Assembly (NCBI RefSeq): GCF_001905545.1 | Contig: NZ_LIPD01000002.1 | Coordinates: 62,001-126,000, forward strand | Length of the DNA stretch: 64,000 nucleotides | Direction of reading: 5' to 3' | Source: Streptomyces sp. CB02056 | Lineage (GTDB): Bacteria > Actinomycetota > Actinomycetes > Streptomycetales > Streptomycetaceae | Shown: piece after piece, positions 1-8,825 of the stretch | How the letters are laid out: the number at the start of each line of letters is the position of its first letter | Numbering within the stretch: the stretch's first letter is position 1 | Notes under the pieces: model-generated | What the model was told of the DNA's origin: nothing | Databases searched by the model: none | Seen by the model: the letters and a program-made list of their open reading frames with translations, nothing else | Made by a program: the position numbers and the translations under genes

Positions 1-736
1 CGATCGTCCAGTACCAGCGGCTGTTCCAGCCGGAGAACCAGCCGGTGTACCAGTGCTCCTCCTGGGCCACCGGGGCGGCCGCCTTGGCCGTGCTCGCGCC
101 GCCGCCGGCCGGCGGGACCAGCGGGGCCTTCAGCTCGCCGCCCTCCGGCTGGGCGTTGTCCGCGTCGCCCTTGGCGGCGACGTGCAGCTGCACCGAGGAG
201 GCCAGGCCGAGGTCCGGCTGCGGGACGTCGCTGACCGACAGCCGCACGTAGTAGGTGCCGGGCAGCGGGTCGCCGGACCACGGCTCGGCCCAGGTGCGGA
301 CCTCGCGCAGGGTGCAGTTCAGCGTCAGCGAGCCGGCGCTCTGCTCGGCGGTGGCGTTCTGGGTGCCGGCGGTGCACGCCTGGCGGCGGCGCAGCCCGTC
401 GAAGACCTCGACGGACCAGGTCTGCGGGCCGTGCCGGTCGGCCGAGGGGGCCAGGCCGACGGTCAGGTTGACCGTCGGGGTCTGGCCCTCGGCGGCGCCG
501 AACGCCCAGTACAGGTAGTCACCGGTGGAGACGGAGACGTTGGCGTCCTGGTTGGGCGAGAGGTTGACCGCGGTCAGGAAGGAGGTGCCGGCCTTGGTGG
601 CCGGGGCCGGGGTGCCGCTCGCACTGGCCGAGGGGGACGGCGAGGCGGCCGAGGCGGCCGGGGCGCCCAGGGCGCTCAGGGCCAGGGCGGGCAGCAGGGC
701 GAGGGCGGCGAGGGCGCCGCGGATCGTCGTACGCAT
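1..736 (-). CDS. Secreted protein of unknown function, C-terminus outside window
   Basis: The reading frame opens at an ATG at 736 and is still open at base 1, so the C-terminus is missing; 245 residues are visible. It starts with a clear Sec signal peptide (Arg residues, an Ala/Leu-rich core of about 20 residues, Ala-x-Ala cleavage near residue 30), followed by a Ser/Pro/Ala linker and a beta-rich stretch containing two Cys (near residues 108 and 129). It lies only 2 nt downstream of the VWA gene stop, so the two are surely co-transcribed and probably act together at the cell surface. I do not recognise a catalytic motif. The Trp-rich segment at the window edge is the last part visible. Function unknown. 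Confidence 0.8.
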   Translation of the reverse strand, partial: MRTTIRGALAALALLPALALSALGAPAASAASPSPSASASGTPAPATKAGTSFLTAVNLSPNQDANVSVSTGDYLYWAFGAAEGQTPTVNLTVGLAPSADRHGPQTWSVEVFDGLRRRQACTAGTQNATAEQSAGSLTLNCTLREVRTWAEPWSGDPLPGTYYVRLSVSDVPQPDLGLASSVQLHVAAKGDADNAQPEGGELKAPLVPPAGGGASTAKAAAPVAQEEHWYTGWFSGWNSRWYWTI

Positions 737-738
737 GG

Positions 739-2067
739 TCAGTTCTCCCGCCAGACGGCGATCCGCCAGCGCGCGATCCAGCCGAAGACCAGACCGAAGG
801 CCAGGCCGGCCAGGGTGAGGGTGAGCAGCAGGATCCAGCCGCGGCCGAGGCCCATCGCGGCGCCCTCCGGGGCGGGCGAGGCGGAGGCCAGGTCGACGGT
901 CAGCTCCAGCGGCAGGCCGGGGTCGGCCAGCACGCCGGCCTGCGGGGCCAGCGAGTTGCTGACGACCAGGCAGACCGTGGTCTCCGGCTTCTCCTTGGAG
1001 TCCTTGGTGGCCGTGGGGCTCGCGGTGACGTAGCCCTTGGAGTCGTCGGTGGACCAGCGCAGGCCGGTGGAGACCACGTCGGTGCGGCTGCTGCCGGCGT
1101 CGGTGCCGCGGACCAGTTCCTGGCCGGTCGCGCTGGTGGCCTGGAGCAGCACCCCGTAGTCCCGGGCCACCGGGCGGTCGAGGGCGACGCTGACCGAGGC
1201 GCGCAGCTCCTGGCCGGACTTGACCGGGACCTTGTAGACGCGGTGCTCGGAGAACTTCTCACGGTCGGTGTAGACGCCCGGGGCGAGCACCGGGGCGCTC
1301 TCGCACTTGTCGGTGCCGGTGGTTTTGACCGGGGTCACCGTGTAGGTGTCGTTGGAGCGGTCGACCAGCTGCTTCACCTTGTCGGTGAGCTGCTCCTGGG
1401 TGCGGACGTCGGTGTAGGTGCCGCCGGTCGCGTTGGCGATGCAGAGCAGCTGCTGGCGGGTCTTGTCGTCGTGGGCCAGGCCCAGGGTGTCGACCACCAG
1501 GTGGATGCCCTGGGAGGCGAGTTCGCGGGCGACGTCACAGGGGTCGGGCGGGGTGCAGGTGTCCTCGCCGTCGGTGATCAGCACCACCCGGCGGGTGGTC
1601 TCGCCCTTGCCGAGGTCCTGCGCGGCGCCGCGCAGGGCCAGGCCGATCGGGGTCCAGCCGGTGGGGCGCAGGGTGGCGACGGCGGTCTTGGCCTCGACCT
1701 TGTTGGTCTTGCCGACCGGGTACAGCTGCTTGGTGTCCTGGCAGCCCTGGGCCTTGTCGTTGCCGGGGTAGTTCGCCCCCAGGGTGCGGATGCCGAACTC
1801 GGTCTCCGCGGGCAGCGCGTCGATCACCTCGTTCAGCGACTGCTGGGCCACCGCGATGCGGCTCTTGCCCTGGATGTCCGCCTCGCGCATGGAGCCGCTG
1901 ACGTCCAGGACGAGGTCGACCCGGGGCGCCTCCTTGGTCGCGGGAGCGGCGCCGGCTGATGGTTCGTCGGCGTGGGCGGGCAGGCCGAGGAGCAGTGAGG
2001 CGCCCGTTATCGCCACTGCTGCCAGCAGGCTGCCGAGCCTGGTCTGTGGTCGTCGTCCGGTAGTCAC
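739..2067 (-). CDS. Membrane-anchored VWA domain protein
   Basis: A 442-residue protein. The chosen GTG start at 2067 is followed at once by a twin-Arg-containing signal peptide (hydrophobic core about residues 13-30, cleavage near AHA); longer in-frame starts would run through the MITE-like element and lack a signal. The von Willebrand factor A domain begins near residue 49 with the MIDAS metal-binding motif DVSGS (Asp55, Ser57, Ser59), followed by a conserved Thr/Asp region. A single transmembrane helix near residue 415 and a basic tail make it a type I membrane protein facing outside. VWA domains bind protein partners via a divalent metal. The next gene starts 2 nt after the stop and encodes another exported protein, suggesting a surface complex. 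No ligand can be inferred. Confidence 0.85.
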   Translation of the reverse strand: MTTGRRPQTRLGSLLAAVAITGASLLLGLPAHADEPSAGAAPATKEAPRVDLVLDVSGSMREADIQGKSRIAVAQQSLNEVIDALPAETEFGIRTLGANYPGNDKAQGCQDTKQLYPVGKTNKVEAKTAVATLRPTGWTPIGLALRGAAQDLGKGETTRRVVLITDGEDTCTPPDPCDVARELASQGIHLVVDTLGLAHDDKTRQQLLCIANATGGTYTDVRTQEQLTDKVKQLVDRSNDTYTVTPVKTTGTDKCESAPVLAPGVYTDREKFSEHRVYKVPVKSGQELRASVSVALDRPVARDYGVLLQATSATGQELVRGTDAGSSRTDVVSTGLRWSTDDSKGYVTASPTATKDSKEKPETTVCLVVSNSLAPQAGVLADPGLPLELTVDLASASPAPEGAAMGLGRGWILLLTLTLAGLAFGLVFGWIARWRIAVWREN

Positions 2068-2074
2068 CCGGCCG

Positions 2075-2080
2075 ATCCTA
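2075..2080 (-). promoter_or_regulatory. -10 box of a probably leaderless VWA mRNA
   Basis: On the minus strand the hexamer TAGGAT ends 7 nt before the GTG at 2067, the spacing expected if transcription starts on the start codon. The first base of the hexamer is the flanking base of the MITE-like element, so any -35 contact would lie inside the element. No good -35 hexamer is visible. Confidence 0.4.
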
Positions 2081-2240
2081 GGGCGTGTCCGACAATTCCC
2101 GCCGGGTGCGCGACGCCGGTGCACGCACCTCGCCGCGTTGTCGTCGGTCGCCGATGCTCCGCATGGACTCCCTCCTCCGCCTTGCGATGCACGCACCCCG
2201 ACGCCGCGCCCTGATCCGACGCCAATTGTCGGACACGCCC
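2081..2240. mobile_element. MITE-like element with 17-bp perfect terminal inverted repeats
   Basis: The ends GGGCGTGTCCGACAATT (2081-2097) and its exact reverse complement (2224-2240) bound a 160-bp segment with no plausible gene. The outer bases A2080 and T2241 extend the match by one base. The termini resemble those of IS elements common in Streptomyces, from memory of IS5-type ends, and the size is typical of a non-autonomous miniature element. A clear target duplication is not visible. It sits between the divergent VWA and ABC transporter genes, 14 nt from the VWA start codon. The remaining part of the intergenic region (2241-2398) holds only the candidate ABC promoter, for instance TAGCCT near 2361. 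Confidence 0.7.
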
Positions 2241-2398
2241 TGGGGATCATCAGTTCGCGATGGCGAAACGGGCCCGGATCGTGCCTCAACCAGCTCCGGC
2301 GTGAACTCCGGCGCACAGCTGGGGAATCCGTACGTTCACGGCGGTCTTACGCGGCGTGGATAGCCTTCCTTTCACGACGGACTGGGGCGGGGGGAGCG

Positions 2399-3250
2399 AT
2401 GGAGCTGACGGCGGTCGGCAAGCGGTACGGGCGGCGGGAGCGGTGGATCCTGCGCGGGGTCGACCTGGCGGTCGGGCCGGGCGAGCTGGTGCGGATCGCC
2501 GGGCGGAACGGGAGCGGCAAGTCGACGCTGCTGCGGCTGGTCGCCGGGATCGAGCGGCCGAGCACGGGGCGGGTGGCGCGGCCCGGCCCGGCGGCGTACG
2601 TGCCCGAGCGCTTCCCGCCGGCGCTGCCCTTCGACGCCGCCTCCTACCTGCTGCGGGTGGGGCGGGTGCACGGGCTGTCGGCGGAGCGGGCGCGGCGGCG
2701 GGCGGGGGAGCTGCTGGACCGGTTCGGTGTCGCGGACCGGGCGGGCACGCCGTTGAGCCGGCTGTCGAAGGGCACCTGCCAGAAGGTCGCGGTCGCCCAG
2801 GCGCTGCTCCCCGAGGCGCGGGTGCTGCTGCTGGACGAGGCGTGGACCGGGCTGGACCCGGAGGCCCGGGCGGTGCTGGACGAGGCCGCCGCCGAGCGGG
2901 CGGCGGCGGGCGGCACGGTGCTGTTCGTCGACCACGACCCGGCCCGGCTGGCCGGGGTGACCAGCGCCGCGTACCGGGTCGGTGCGGACGGCGTGCTGCG
3001 GCCGGTCGAGGACGGGGTGCCGGAGCCGGCGGCGGGCGGCCCGGTGATGGAGGTCGAGGTGGACGTCCCGGACGGCGCCCCGCTTCCCACGGCGCTGCCG
3101 GGGGCGCCGGAGGTCACCGCGCTGGCCGGGACGGCGGTGCGGCTGGCGGTGCCGGCCGCGCACTCGGACGCGCTGCTGCGCCGGCTGCTGCTGGGCCGCC
3201 CGGCGGTCCGGGTGCTGGCGGTGCGTCGGCGCGAGGAGGGGGAGCGGTGA
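2399..3250 (+). CDS. ABC transporter ATP-binding protein
   Basis: A 283-residue single-domain ABC ATPase. Walker A GRNGSGKST lies at residues 35-43, the signature helix reads LSKGT (a non-standard form of LSGGQ), Walker B is LLLDEAWTGLDP, and the H-loop His is in DHDP. The C-terminal 60 or so residues are an extra beta/alpha tail. The ATG at 2399 has GGGGAG just 2 nt upstream; the protein beginning MELTAVGKRYG fits the usual start of the family. It overlaps the next gene by a GTGA, so the two are translationally coupled and form an ATPase/permease pair. The substrate is unknown; the layout is most like small drug or peptide exporters. Confidence 0.88.
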   Translation: MELTAVGKRYGRRERWILRGVDLAVGPGELVRIAGRNGSGKSTLLRLVAGIERPSTGRVARPGPAAYVPERFPPALPFDAASYLLRVGRVHGLSAERARRRAGELLDRFGVADRAGTPLSRLSKGTCQKVAVAQALLPEARVLLLDEAWTGLDPEARAVLDEAAAERAAAGGTVLFVDHDPARLAGVTSAAYRVGADGVLRPVEDGVPEPAAGGPVMEVEVDVPDGAPLPTALPGAPEVTALAGTAVRLAVPAAHSDALLRRLLLGRPAVRVLAVRRREEGER

Positions 3251-3930
3251 CGGCGCGGATCGGTGCGCTGACCCGGTACCACCTGGAGCTGCTGCTGCGC
3301 TCGCACGCCTGGCTGCCGCCGTTCCTGGCGTACGCGGTGCTGCTGGTGGTCGGGGTGGCGGCGGGGGACCCGCTGCTGGGCGGCCTCGGCTTCGGCGCGG
3401 GGGTGCTGCTGCCGGTGAGCGCCTGGTACGTGCGCAGTGCGCTGAGCGCGGAGCCGCCGGCCTCGCGGGCCTGCCTGGTGGCGGCGGCGGGCCCGGTCCG
3501 GGTCCACCTGGGGGCGCTGCTGGCGGCGCTGACGGTGTCGCTGGTGCTGGCGGTCGGTCAGGTGGCGGCGGTCTGGTGGACCAGCGGGCCGGTGGTCGGC
3601 CAGGGGGCGCGGCAGGAACCGGGGACCGGGCCGGCGGTGCTGGCCGGGCTGGTGGCCTCCGTGGTCTGCGCGCTGCTGGGGGTGCTGGCCGGGGCGGTGG
3701 CGAACCGTCCGGTGCTGGTCCACGCGCAGTACGGCATCCCGGCGGCGCTGGGGCTGGCCACGCTGCTGCTGGTGGTGCCGGCCTCGCCGGCCAACGCGGC
3801 GGTGCGCGGGCTGGTGTCGGCGGCCCGGACCGGCCGGGTCGCGGTGCCGTGGCCGAGCCTGCTGGCCGCCGCCGTCCTGCTGGCGGCGGTCGGCGCGGGG
3901 GTGGCGGCGCTGGCCGGGCGGCGGCCGTAG
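3247..3930 (+). CDS. ABC transporter membrane subunit
   Basis: A 227-residue integral membrane protein with about six hydrophobic segments (roughly residues 20-35, 38-57, 79-103, 121-145, 159-177, 201-222), almost entirely Leu/Val/Ala/Gly. The GTG start at 3247 overlaps the stop of the ATPase gene (GTGA), which settles the start. No conserved soluble domain is seen, consistent with an ABC-2-type permease partner that dimerises and uses the adjacent ATPase. It is short for ABC-2 permeases. Substrate unknown. Confidence 0.8.
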   Translation: MTARIGALTRYHLELLLRSHAWLPPFLAYAVLLVVGVAAGDPLLGGLGFGAGVLLPVSAWYVRSALSAEPPASRACLVAAAGPVRVHLGALLAALTVSLVLAVGQVAAVWWTSGPVVGQGARQEPGTGPAVLAGLVASVVCALLGVLAGAVANRPVLVHAQYGIPAALGLATLLLVVPASPANAAVRGLVSAARTGRVAVPWPSLLAAAVLLAAVGAGVAALAGRRP

Positions 3931-3995
3931 TGAGGGCCGGGGGCGGATCGGCGGGCCCGGGTGATTCGGGCATCGGCGGACACACCGTGGCGGAG

Positions 3996-4026
3996 TGTCA
4001 AAAATACGGATAGCACTCGTTAGGGT
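3996..4026 (+). promoter_or_regulatory. Candidate promoter for the rodA-like/PBP operon
   Basis: TGTCAA at 3996-4001 and TAGGGT at 4021-4026 are spaced by 19 nt in an AT-richer patch of the 170-nt gap before the FtsW/RodA gene. TAGGGT is a common streptomycete -10. The predicted start site would give a 5' leader of about 70 nt. The -35 match is weak. Confidence 0.35.
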
Positions 4027-4101
4027 GACGAACCGGGACACGGGCGCCGCCGCACCGGCGCCCGGACCCTCCCCGCTAGACCGCGACCCCCAGGACGGTC
4101 C

Positions 4102-5451
4102 GTGGCGACACCCTCCGCCGTGCCGAGATCCGCCGCCGGGCCGAGCCGGCCGGTGCCGACCAGGCGCACCACCGAGCTCGTCCTGGTGGTCGGCGCCGTC
4201 CTGATCGCCGTGTTCGGCTACGTCGAGGTCGGCGTCAACCTGGACGGCCACGTCCCGGCCGACGCGGCCGAGTACGGCGCCGCGCTGGGCGTGCTCGCCC
4301 TGGCGGCGCACGCCGTGGTCCGGTGGCGGGCCCGGTACGCGGACCCGCTGCTGCTGCCGATCGCGGTGCTGCTGAACGGGATCGGGCTGGTGGTGATCTA
4401 CCGGCTCGACCGGGCCACCCCGGGGCGCGGCGCCGCCTCCACCCAACTGCTCTGGTCGGCGCTGGGGGTGGCGCTGTTCATCGCGGTGGTGCTGCTGGTG
4501 CGCGACCACCGGCGGCTGCGGCGCTACGCGTACGTCGGGGCGCTGGTGGCGCTGGTCCTGCTGGTGCTGCCGATCTTCTTCCCGCCGGTGTACGGCTCCC
4601 GGATCTGGGTCGTGATCGGGCCGCTCTCCTTCCAGCCCGGGGAGTTCGCCAAGATCCTGCTGGCGGTCTTCTTCGCCGCGTACCTGGCGGTGCACCGGGA
4701 CGCGCTGGCGCTGACCGGCCGCCGGGTCTGGCGCTGGCAGCTGCCGCGCGGGCGGGTGCTCGGACCGGTGCTGCTGATCTGGGCGGCGTTCGTCGGCGTC
4801 CTGGTGCTGGAGACCGACCTCGGCACCTCGCTGCTGTTCTTCGGCCTGTTCGTGGTGATGCTCTACGTGGCGACCGCGCGCACCGGCTGGATCGCGATCG
4901 GCCTGGGCCTGGCCGCCGTCGGGGCGGTGACGGTGGGCTGGCTCTCGCCGCACGTGCACAGCCGGGTCGCGGACTGGCTGGACCCGCTGGGCTCGATCGA
5001 GGCGGGCCGGGGCGCCAACCAGATCGCCCAGTCGCTGTTCGCCTTCGCCTGGGGCGGCGAGCTGGGCACCGGGCTCGGCAACGGGCACTCGGTGCTGATC
5101 GGCTTCGCCGCCAAGTCGGACTTCATCCTCGCCACGATCGGCGAGGAGCTCGGGCTGACCGGGCTGACCGCGGTGTTCCTGCTGTACGCGGCGCTGGTCT
5201 CGCGGGGCTTCCGGACCGGCATCGCGCTGCGCGACCCGTTCGGGCGGCTGCTGGCGATCGGGCTGGCCGCGATCGTCGGCCTCCAGGTGTTCGTGGTGGC
5301 GGGCGGGGTGCTCGCACTGATCCCGCTGACCGGGATGACCATGCCGTTCATCGCCCAGGGCGGTTCCTCGGTGGTCACCAACTGGATCATCGTCGCGCTG
5401 CTCGTGCGGATGAGCGACGACGCCCGCCGGCCCGTGCCCGGGGAGGTCTGA
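4102..5451 (+). CDS. FtsW/RodA/SpoVE family peptidoglycan polymerase
   Basis: A 449-residue polytopic membrane protein of the SEDS family, which polymerises lipid II into glycan strands and works with a class B PBP. About ten hydrophobic helices are visible, and the family landmarks are present: a GSRIWV segment, QPGEFAK, ETDLGTS, and the C-terminal GMTMPFIAQGGSS-type motif. The start is GTG at 4102. Its stop overlaps the ATG of the following PBP gene (TGATG), so the SEDS protein and its transpeptidase partner are translationally coupled. Streptomycetes have several such pairs; whether this one works in division, sporulation or tip growth cannot be told from sequence. Confidence 0.93.
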   Translation: MATPSAVPRSAAGPSRPVPTRRTTELVLVVGAVLIAVFGYVEVGVNLDGHVPADAAEYGAALGVLALAAHAVVRWRARYADPLLLPIAVLLNGIGLVVIYRLDRATPGRGAASTQLLWSALGVALFIAVVLLVRDHRRLRRYAYVGALVALVLLVLPIFFPPVYGSRIWVVIGPLSFQPGEFAKILLAVFFAAYLAVHRDALALTGRRVWRWQLPRGRVLGPVLLIWAAFVGVLVLETDLGTSLLFFGLFVVMLYVATARTGWIAIGLGLAAVGAVTVGWLSPHVHSRVADWLDPLGSIEAGRGANQIAQSLFAFAWGGELGTGLGNGHSVLIGFAAKSDFILATIGEELGLTGLTAVFLLYAALVSRGFRTGIALRDPFGRLLAIGLAAIVGLQVFVVAGGVLALIPLTGMTMPFIAQGGSSVVTNWIIVALLVRMSDDARRPVPGEV

Positions 5452-6959
5452 TGGCGCGCGTCCGGGCCAGGGGCAACGGCCCGCAGGGGCTGCCCGGCAT
5501 CTCGGTCACCGGGCGCCGGGCGGGCACCTTCTGCCTGCTGCTGGTCGCGGCGCTGTGCGTGCAGGCCACCCGGGTGCAGGTGTTCCAGGCGCAGGACCTC
5601 GACCGCAACAGCGCCAACCAGCGGCTCACCGTCGAGCGGTACGCCCAGCCGCGCGGCGACATCCTGGTCGGCCCGGACCCGGTGACCGGCTCCGAGCCGA
5701 CCGGCGGCCGGTACGCGTACAAGCGCGGCTACACCGACGGCCCGACCTACGCGGCGGTCACCGGCTTCGCCTCGCAGGCGTACGGCACCACCCAGCTGGA
5801 GGGGACCGAGGACGAGCTGCTGACCGGCACCGACGGCCGGCTGGCGGGCTGGTCGGTCTGGGACGCCGTCTCCCGCCGGCAGAACCCCGGCGGGGACGTC
5901 CACACCACGCTGAACCGGGCCGCCCAGCAGGCCGCGATGCGCGGGCTCGGCGACCAGAAGGGGGCGGTCGCCGCGATCGAGCCGGCCACCGGGCGGATCC
6001 TGGCGCTGGCCAGCACGCCCTCCTACGACCCGGGCTCCTTCGCCGGGTACGGCGCCGACGACCAGGAGGCCTGGAACCGGCTGCAGGCCGACGCCGACCA
6101 GCCGATGCTCAACCGGGCGCTGCGCCAGACCTACCCGCCGGGCTCGACCTTCAAGGTGGTCACCGCCGCGGCCGCGCTGGCGGCCGGGGTGGTCACCGAC
6201 CCGGCCGCGCCGACCGGAGCGCCCTTCCCGTACGTGCTGCCCGGCACGACCACGCCGCTGGTCAACGACACCCCGGCCTGCGACCGGGCCGACCTGTCGC
6301 TGGCCGCCGCGATGACCGCCAGCTGCAACAGCGTGCTCGGCTACCTGGGGGTGCGGACCGGCCTGGACCGGATGGCCGAGATGGCCGGGAACCTCGGCTT
6401 CAACGACGCGAGGCTGGACGTCCCGGTGCGGGCTGCCCGGTCGAACTTCGACACCCGGATGGACGAGTCGCAGCTGGCGCTCTCCTCGATCGGGCAGTTC
6501 GACACGGCGGCCACCCCGCTGACGATGGCGATGGTCGCGGCCGGGGTGGCCAACGACGGGACGGTGATGCGGCCACAGCTCGTGGACCGGCTGACCAGGA
6601 GCGACGGCACCACGGTGCAGCTGATGAAGCCGGCCGTGTACCGGCGGGCGATGACCCCGGCGGTGGCCGGGCAGGTGCGCGGGCTGATGACCGGCGTGGT
6701 GGAGAACGGCACCGGCGGCAACGCCCGGATCGCCGGGGCGGTGGTCGGCGGCAAGACCGGGACGGCCCAGCACGGGGTGGGCAACAGCGGGACGCCGTAC
6801 GCCTGGTTCATCGCCTGGGCGGCGCCGGCCGGTTCGGACGCGGTGCCGCCGGTGGCGGTCGCCGTGGTGGTCGAGGACGGCGGGGCCACGGACGTCACGG
6901 GTGGCGCGCTGGCGGCGCCGATCGCCCGGTCGGTGATGCGGGCGGTGCTCGGCGGATGA
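5451..6959 (+). CDS. Class B penicillin-binding protein (transpeptidase), PbpA-like
   Basis: A 502-residue protein with a short cytoplasmic N-terminus, one membrane anchor (about residues 24-40) and a periplasmic-side transpeptidase domain. The catalytic triad motifs are intact: SxxK as STFK at Ser232, SxN as SCN at Ser291, and KTG at Lys435. It crosslinks peptidoglycan stem peptides by attacking D-Ala-D-Ala and is the target of beta-lactams. The ATG overlaps the stop of the FtsW/RodA gene, making an obvious SEDS-PBP pair. It lacks the long N-terminal dimerisation domain and PASTA repeats of some class B PBPs, matching the actinobacterial PbpA type. Confidence 0.93.
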   Translation: MARVRARGNGPQGLPGISVTGRRAGTFCLLLVAALCVQATRVQVFQAQDLDRNSANQRLTVERYAQPRGDILVGPDPVTGSEPTGGRYAYKRGYTDGPTYAAVTGFASQAYGTTQLEGTEDELLTGTDGRLAGWSVWDAVSRRQNPGGDVHTTLNRAAQQAAMRGLGDQKGAVAAIEPATGRILALASTPSYDPGSFAGYGADDQEAWNRLQADADQPMLNRALRQTYPPGSTFKVVTAAAALAAGVVTDPAAPTGAPFPYVLPGTTTPLVNDTPACDRADLSLAAAMTASCNSVLGYLGVRTGLDRMAEMAGNLGFNDARLDVPVRAARSNFDTRMDESQLALSSIGQFDTAATPLTMAMVAAGVANDGTVMRPQLVDRLTRSDGTTVQLMKPAVYRRAMTPAVAGQVRGLMTGVVENGTGGNARIAGAVVGGKTGTAQHGVGNSGTPYAWFIAWAAPAGSDAVPPVAVAVVVEDGGATDVTGGALAAPIARSVMRAVLGG

Positions 6960-7029
6960 TCTCCGCAGGTGCGCTGAGCTGCTGCTTTAGCGACCGGGCG
7001 GAGGATGCGCCGTTTACGAAGTGTCCGGT

Positions 7030-7059
7030 TTGTACATCGATATGCGCCGATTCGTACAA
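7030..7059. promoter_or_regulatory. Dyad in the permease upstream region
   Basis: The 247-nt gap between the PBP and the permease is noticeably AT-richer than its surroundings. It contains TTGTAC (7030-7035) and GTACAA (7054-7059), a perfect 6-bp dyad with an 18-nt spacer, possibly a regulator site. No regulator gene is adjacent. Confidence 0.25.
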
Positions 7060-7206
7060 TGCGCTGGTTGGGACTGTTCGTTTGCGACACTGGTGCTTTC
7101 GCGGGGTACTGTCCCATGTTTGTTCGGTTGGTCCCCGATGACACCCCCTGGCACGTCGGGTGACCGACTGCAAGGACACCCTCCCCCGCCCAGAAGGACC
7201 GTGGTT

Positions 7207-8697
7207 TTGGCCAGCAACACCATCGGTGCGCGTCTGCTGCGACGCAAGCCCGTCTCGACACTGATCGCCGAGACCGAAGGCGAGGACGTCCTCCCGGCCG
7301 GCGCACCCGAGGAGGGCGGGCGCTCCGGCATCCACCTGCGCCGCTCGATCGGCCTGTGGCAGCTGTCCTCGATCGGCATCGGCGCGACCATCGGCACCGG
7401 CATCTTCTTCGTGCTGAACACCGCGGTGCCCTCGGCCGGCCCGGCCGTCATCCTGTCCTTCGTGATCGCCGCGGTCACCGCCGGGCTCACCGCGCTCTGC
7501 TACGCCGAGATGGCCTCCGCGATCCCGGTCTCCGGCTCCTCGTACTCCTACGCCTACGCCACCCTCGGCGAGGGCGTCGCCTTCGCCGTCGGCATCTGCC
7601 TGCTGATGGAGTACGGCGTCTCGGCCTCCGCGATCGCGGTGACCTGGGCCGAGTACCTGAACAAGTTCCTCGACCTGACCTTCGGGGTCACGATCCCCGA
7701 GCAGCTCTCCGGGGCGCCGGACAGCGGCCACTGGTTCAACCTGCCGGCGCTGCTGCTGGTCTTCATGGTCTGCTTCCTGCTGATCCGCGGCGTCAGCGAG
7801 TCGGTCAAGGTCAACGCGGTGATGGTCGCGATCAAGATCGCGATCCTGCTGATGTTCATCGGCATCGCGCTCACCGGCTTCCACTCCGGCAACCTGACCC
7901 CGTTCATGCCGCTCGGCATTAGCGGCGTGCAGATCGCCGCGTCCAGCATCTTCTTCTCCTTCATCGGCCTGGACGCCGTGTCCACCGCCGGTGAGGAGGT
8001 CAAGAACCCGCGCCGCACCCTGCCGCTGGCGATCATCATCTCGCTGGTCGTGGTGACCCTGCTCTACATCCTGGTCGCGCTGGCCGGCATCGGCGCCCAG
8101 CCGTGGACCAAGTTCGACGGCCAGGAGGCCGGCCTCGCCCAGATTCTCCAGGACATCACCGGCCAGAGCTGGCCCGCGATCGTCTTCGCGATCGGCGCGA
8201 TCGTCTCGATCTTCAGCATCACCCTCGTGGTGATCTACGGCCAGACCCGCATCCTGTACTCGATGGGCCGCGACGGCATGCTGCCCAAGCGCTTCGCCAG
8301 GCTCTCCCCGCGCAGCGGCACCCCGGTCTGGAACACCGTCGTGGTGGGCCTCGGCGTCGGCGCGCTGGCCGCGTTCATCCCGCTGCGGGTCCTGGCCGAC
8401 ATCACCAGCCTCGGGACGCTCATCGCCTTCTCGGTGGTCTCGATCGGCGTGATCGTGCTGCGCCGCACCCAGCCCGACCTGCCGCGCGGCTTCAAGGTGC
8501 CCGGCTACCCCGTCGTCCCGCTGATCAGCGTCGGCTTCTGCGTCTACCTGATCACCGGCCTGCACGCCGACACCTTCCGGGCCGGGGCGATCGCCCTCGT
8601 CGTCGCCGTGGTCGTCTACTTCGGCTACAGCATCAAGCACTCCCGGCTGGAGCAGGCCGAGCCGCAGTCCGCGCCCTCGGACAGCGCCGCCGGCTGA
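7207..8697 (+). CDS. APC superfamily amino acid permease
   Basis: A 496-residue transporter with about 12 transmembrane helices. The first helix carries the family motif GATIGTGIFF near residue 60, and the helix-6 region FFSFIGLDAVSTAGEE is characteristic of cationic amino acid/APC permeases (YfnA/CAT type). Amino acid uptake across the cytoplasmic membrane is expected; the precise substrate is not determinable. The start is the TTG at 7207, which lies 8 nt after AAGGA (7194-7198); the GTG at 7201 is only 2 nt from that site. A hairpin terminator follows. It appears monocistronic. Confidence 0.85.
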   Translation: MASNTIGARLLRRKPVSTLIAETEGEDVLPAGAPEEGGRSGIHLRRSIGLWQLSSIGIGATIGTGIFFVLNTAVPSAGPAVILSFVIAAVTAGLTALCYAEMASAIPVSGSSYSYAYATLGEGVAFAVGICLLMEYGVSASAIAVTWAEYLNKFLDLTFGVTIPEQLSGAPDSGHWFNLPALLLVFMVCFLLIRGVSESVKVNAVMVAIKIAILLMFIGIALTGFHSGNLTPFMPLGISGVQIAASSIFFSFIGLDAVSTAGEEVKNPRRTLPLAIIISLVVVTLLYILVALAGIGAQPWTKFDGQEAGLAQILQDITGQSWPAIVFAIGAIVSIFSITLVVIYGQTRILYSMGRDGMLPKRFARLSPRSGTPVWNTVVVGLGVGALAAFIPLRVLADITSLGTLIAFSVVSIGVIVLRRTQPDLPRGFKVPGYPVVPLISVGFCVYLITGLHADTFRAGAIALVVAVVVYFGYSIKHSRLEQAEPQSAPSDSAAG

Positions 8698-8718
8698 CCC
8701 GGAGGCAAACCCCGTGTG

Positions 8719-8756
8719 AAGGGCCGCCGACCGCCACCGCGTCCGGCGGCCCTTTT
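8719..8756 (+). terminator. Hairpin terminator after the permease gene
   Basis: An 11-bp perfect stem (AAGGGCCGCCG at 8719-8729 with its complement at 8744-8754) is followed by TT, a rho-independent-like structure 22 nt after the stop codon. Confidence 0.75.
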
Positions 8757-8813
8757 CACGCCAACGCCCGTCCGGTGTCCGACACCATGGCGACAGGGCC
8801 CGGCTCCCACCCA

Positions 8814-8819
8814 TAACCT
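8814..8819 (+). promoter_or_regulatory. -10 box giving a leaderless mRNA
   Basis: TAACCT ends 6 nt before the ATG at 8826, which places the transcription start at the start codon. No Shine-Dalgarno sequence is present upstream of that ATG, which fits leaderless translation. Confidence 0.45.
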
Positions 8820-8825
8820 TCCACC

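Noticed and set aside
2356..3930. Long open frames on both strands across the ABC transporter region
   Set aside because: Arg/Gly/Pro-rich shadow frames with no domain similarity; the coupled ATPase and permease explain the region.
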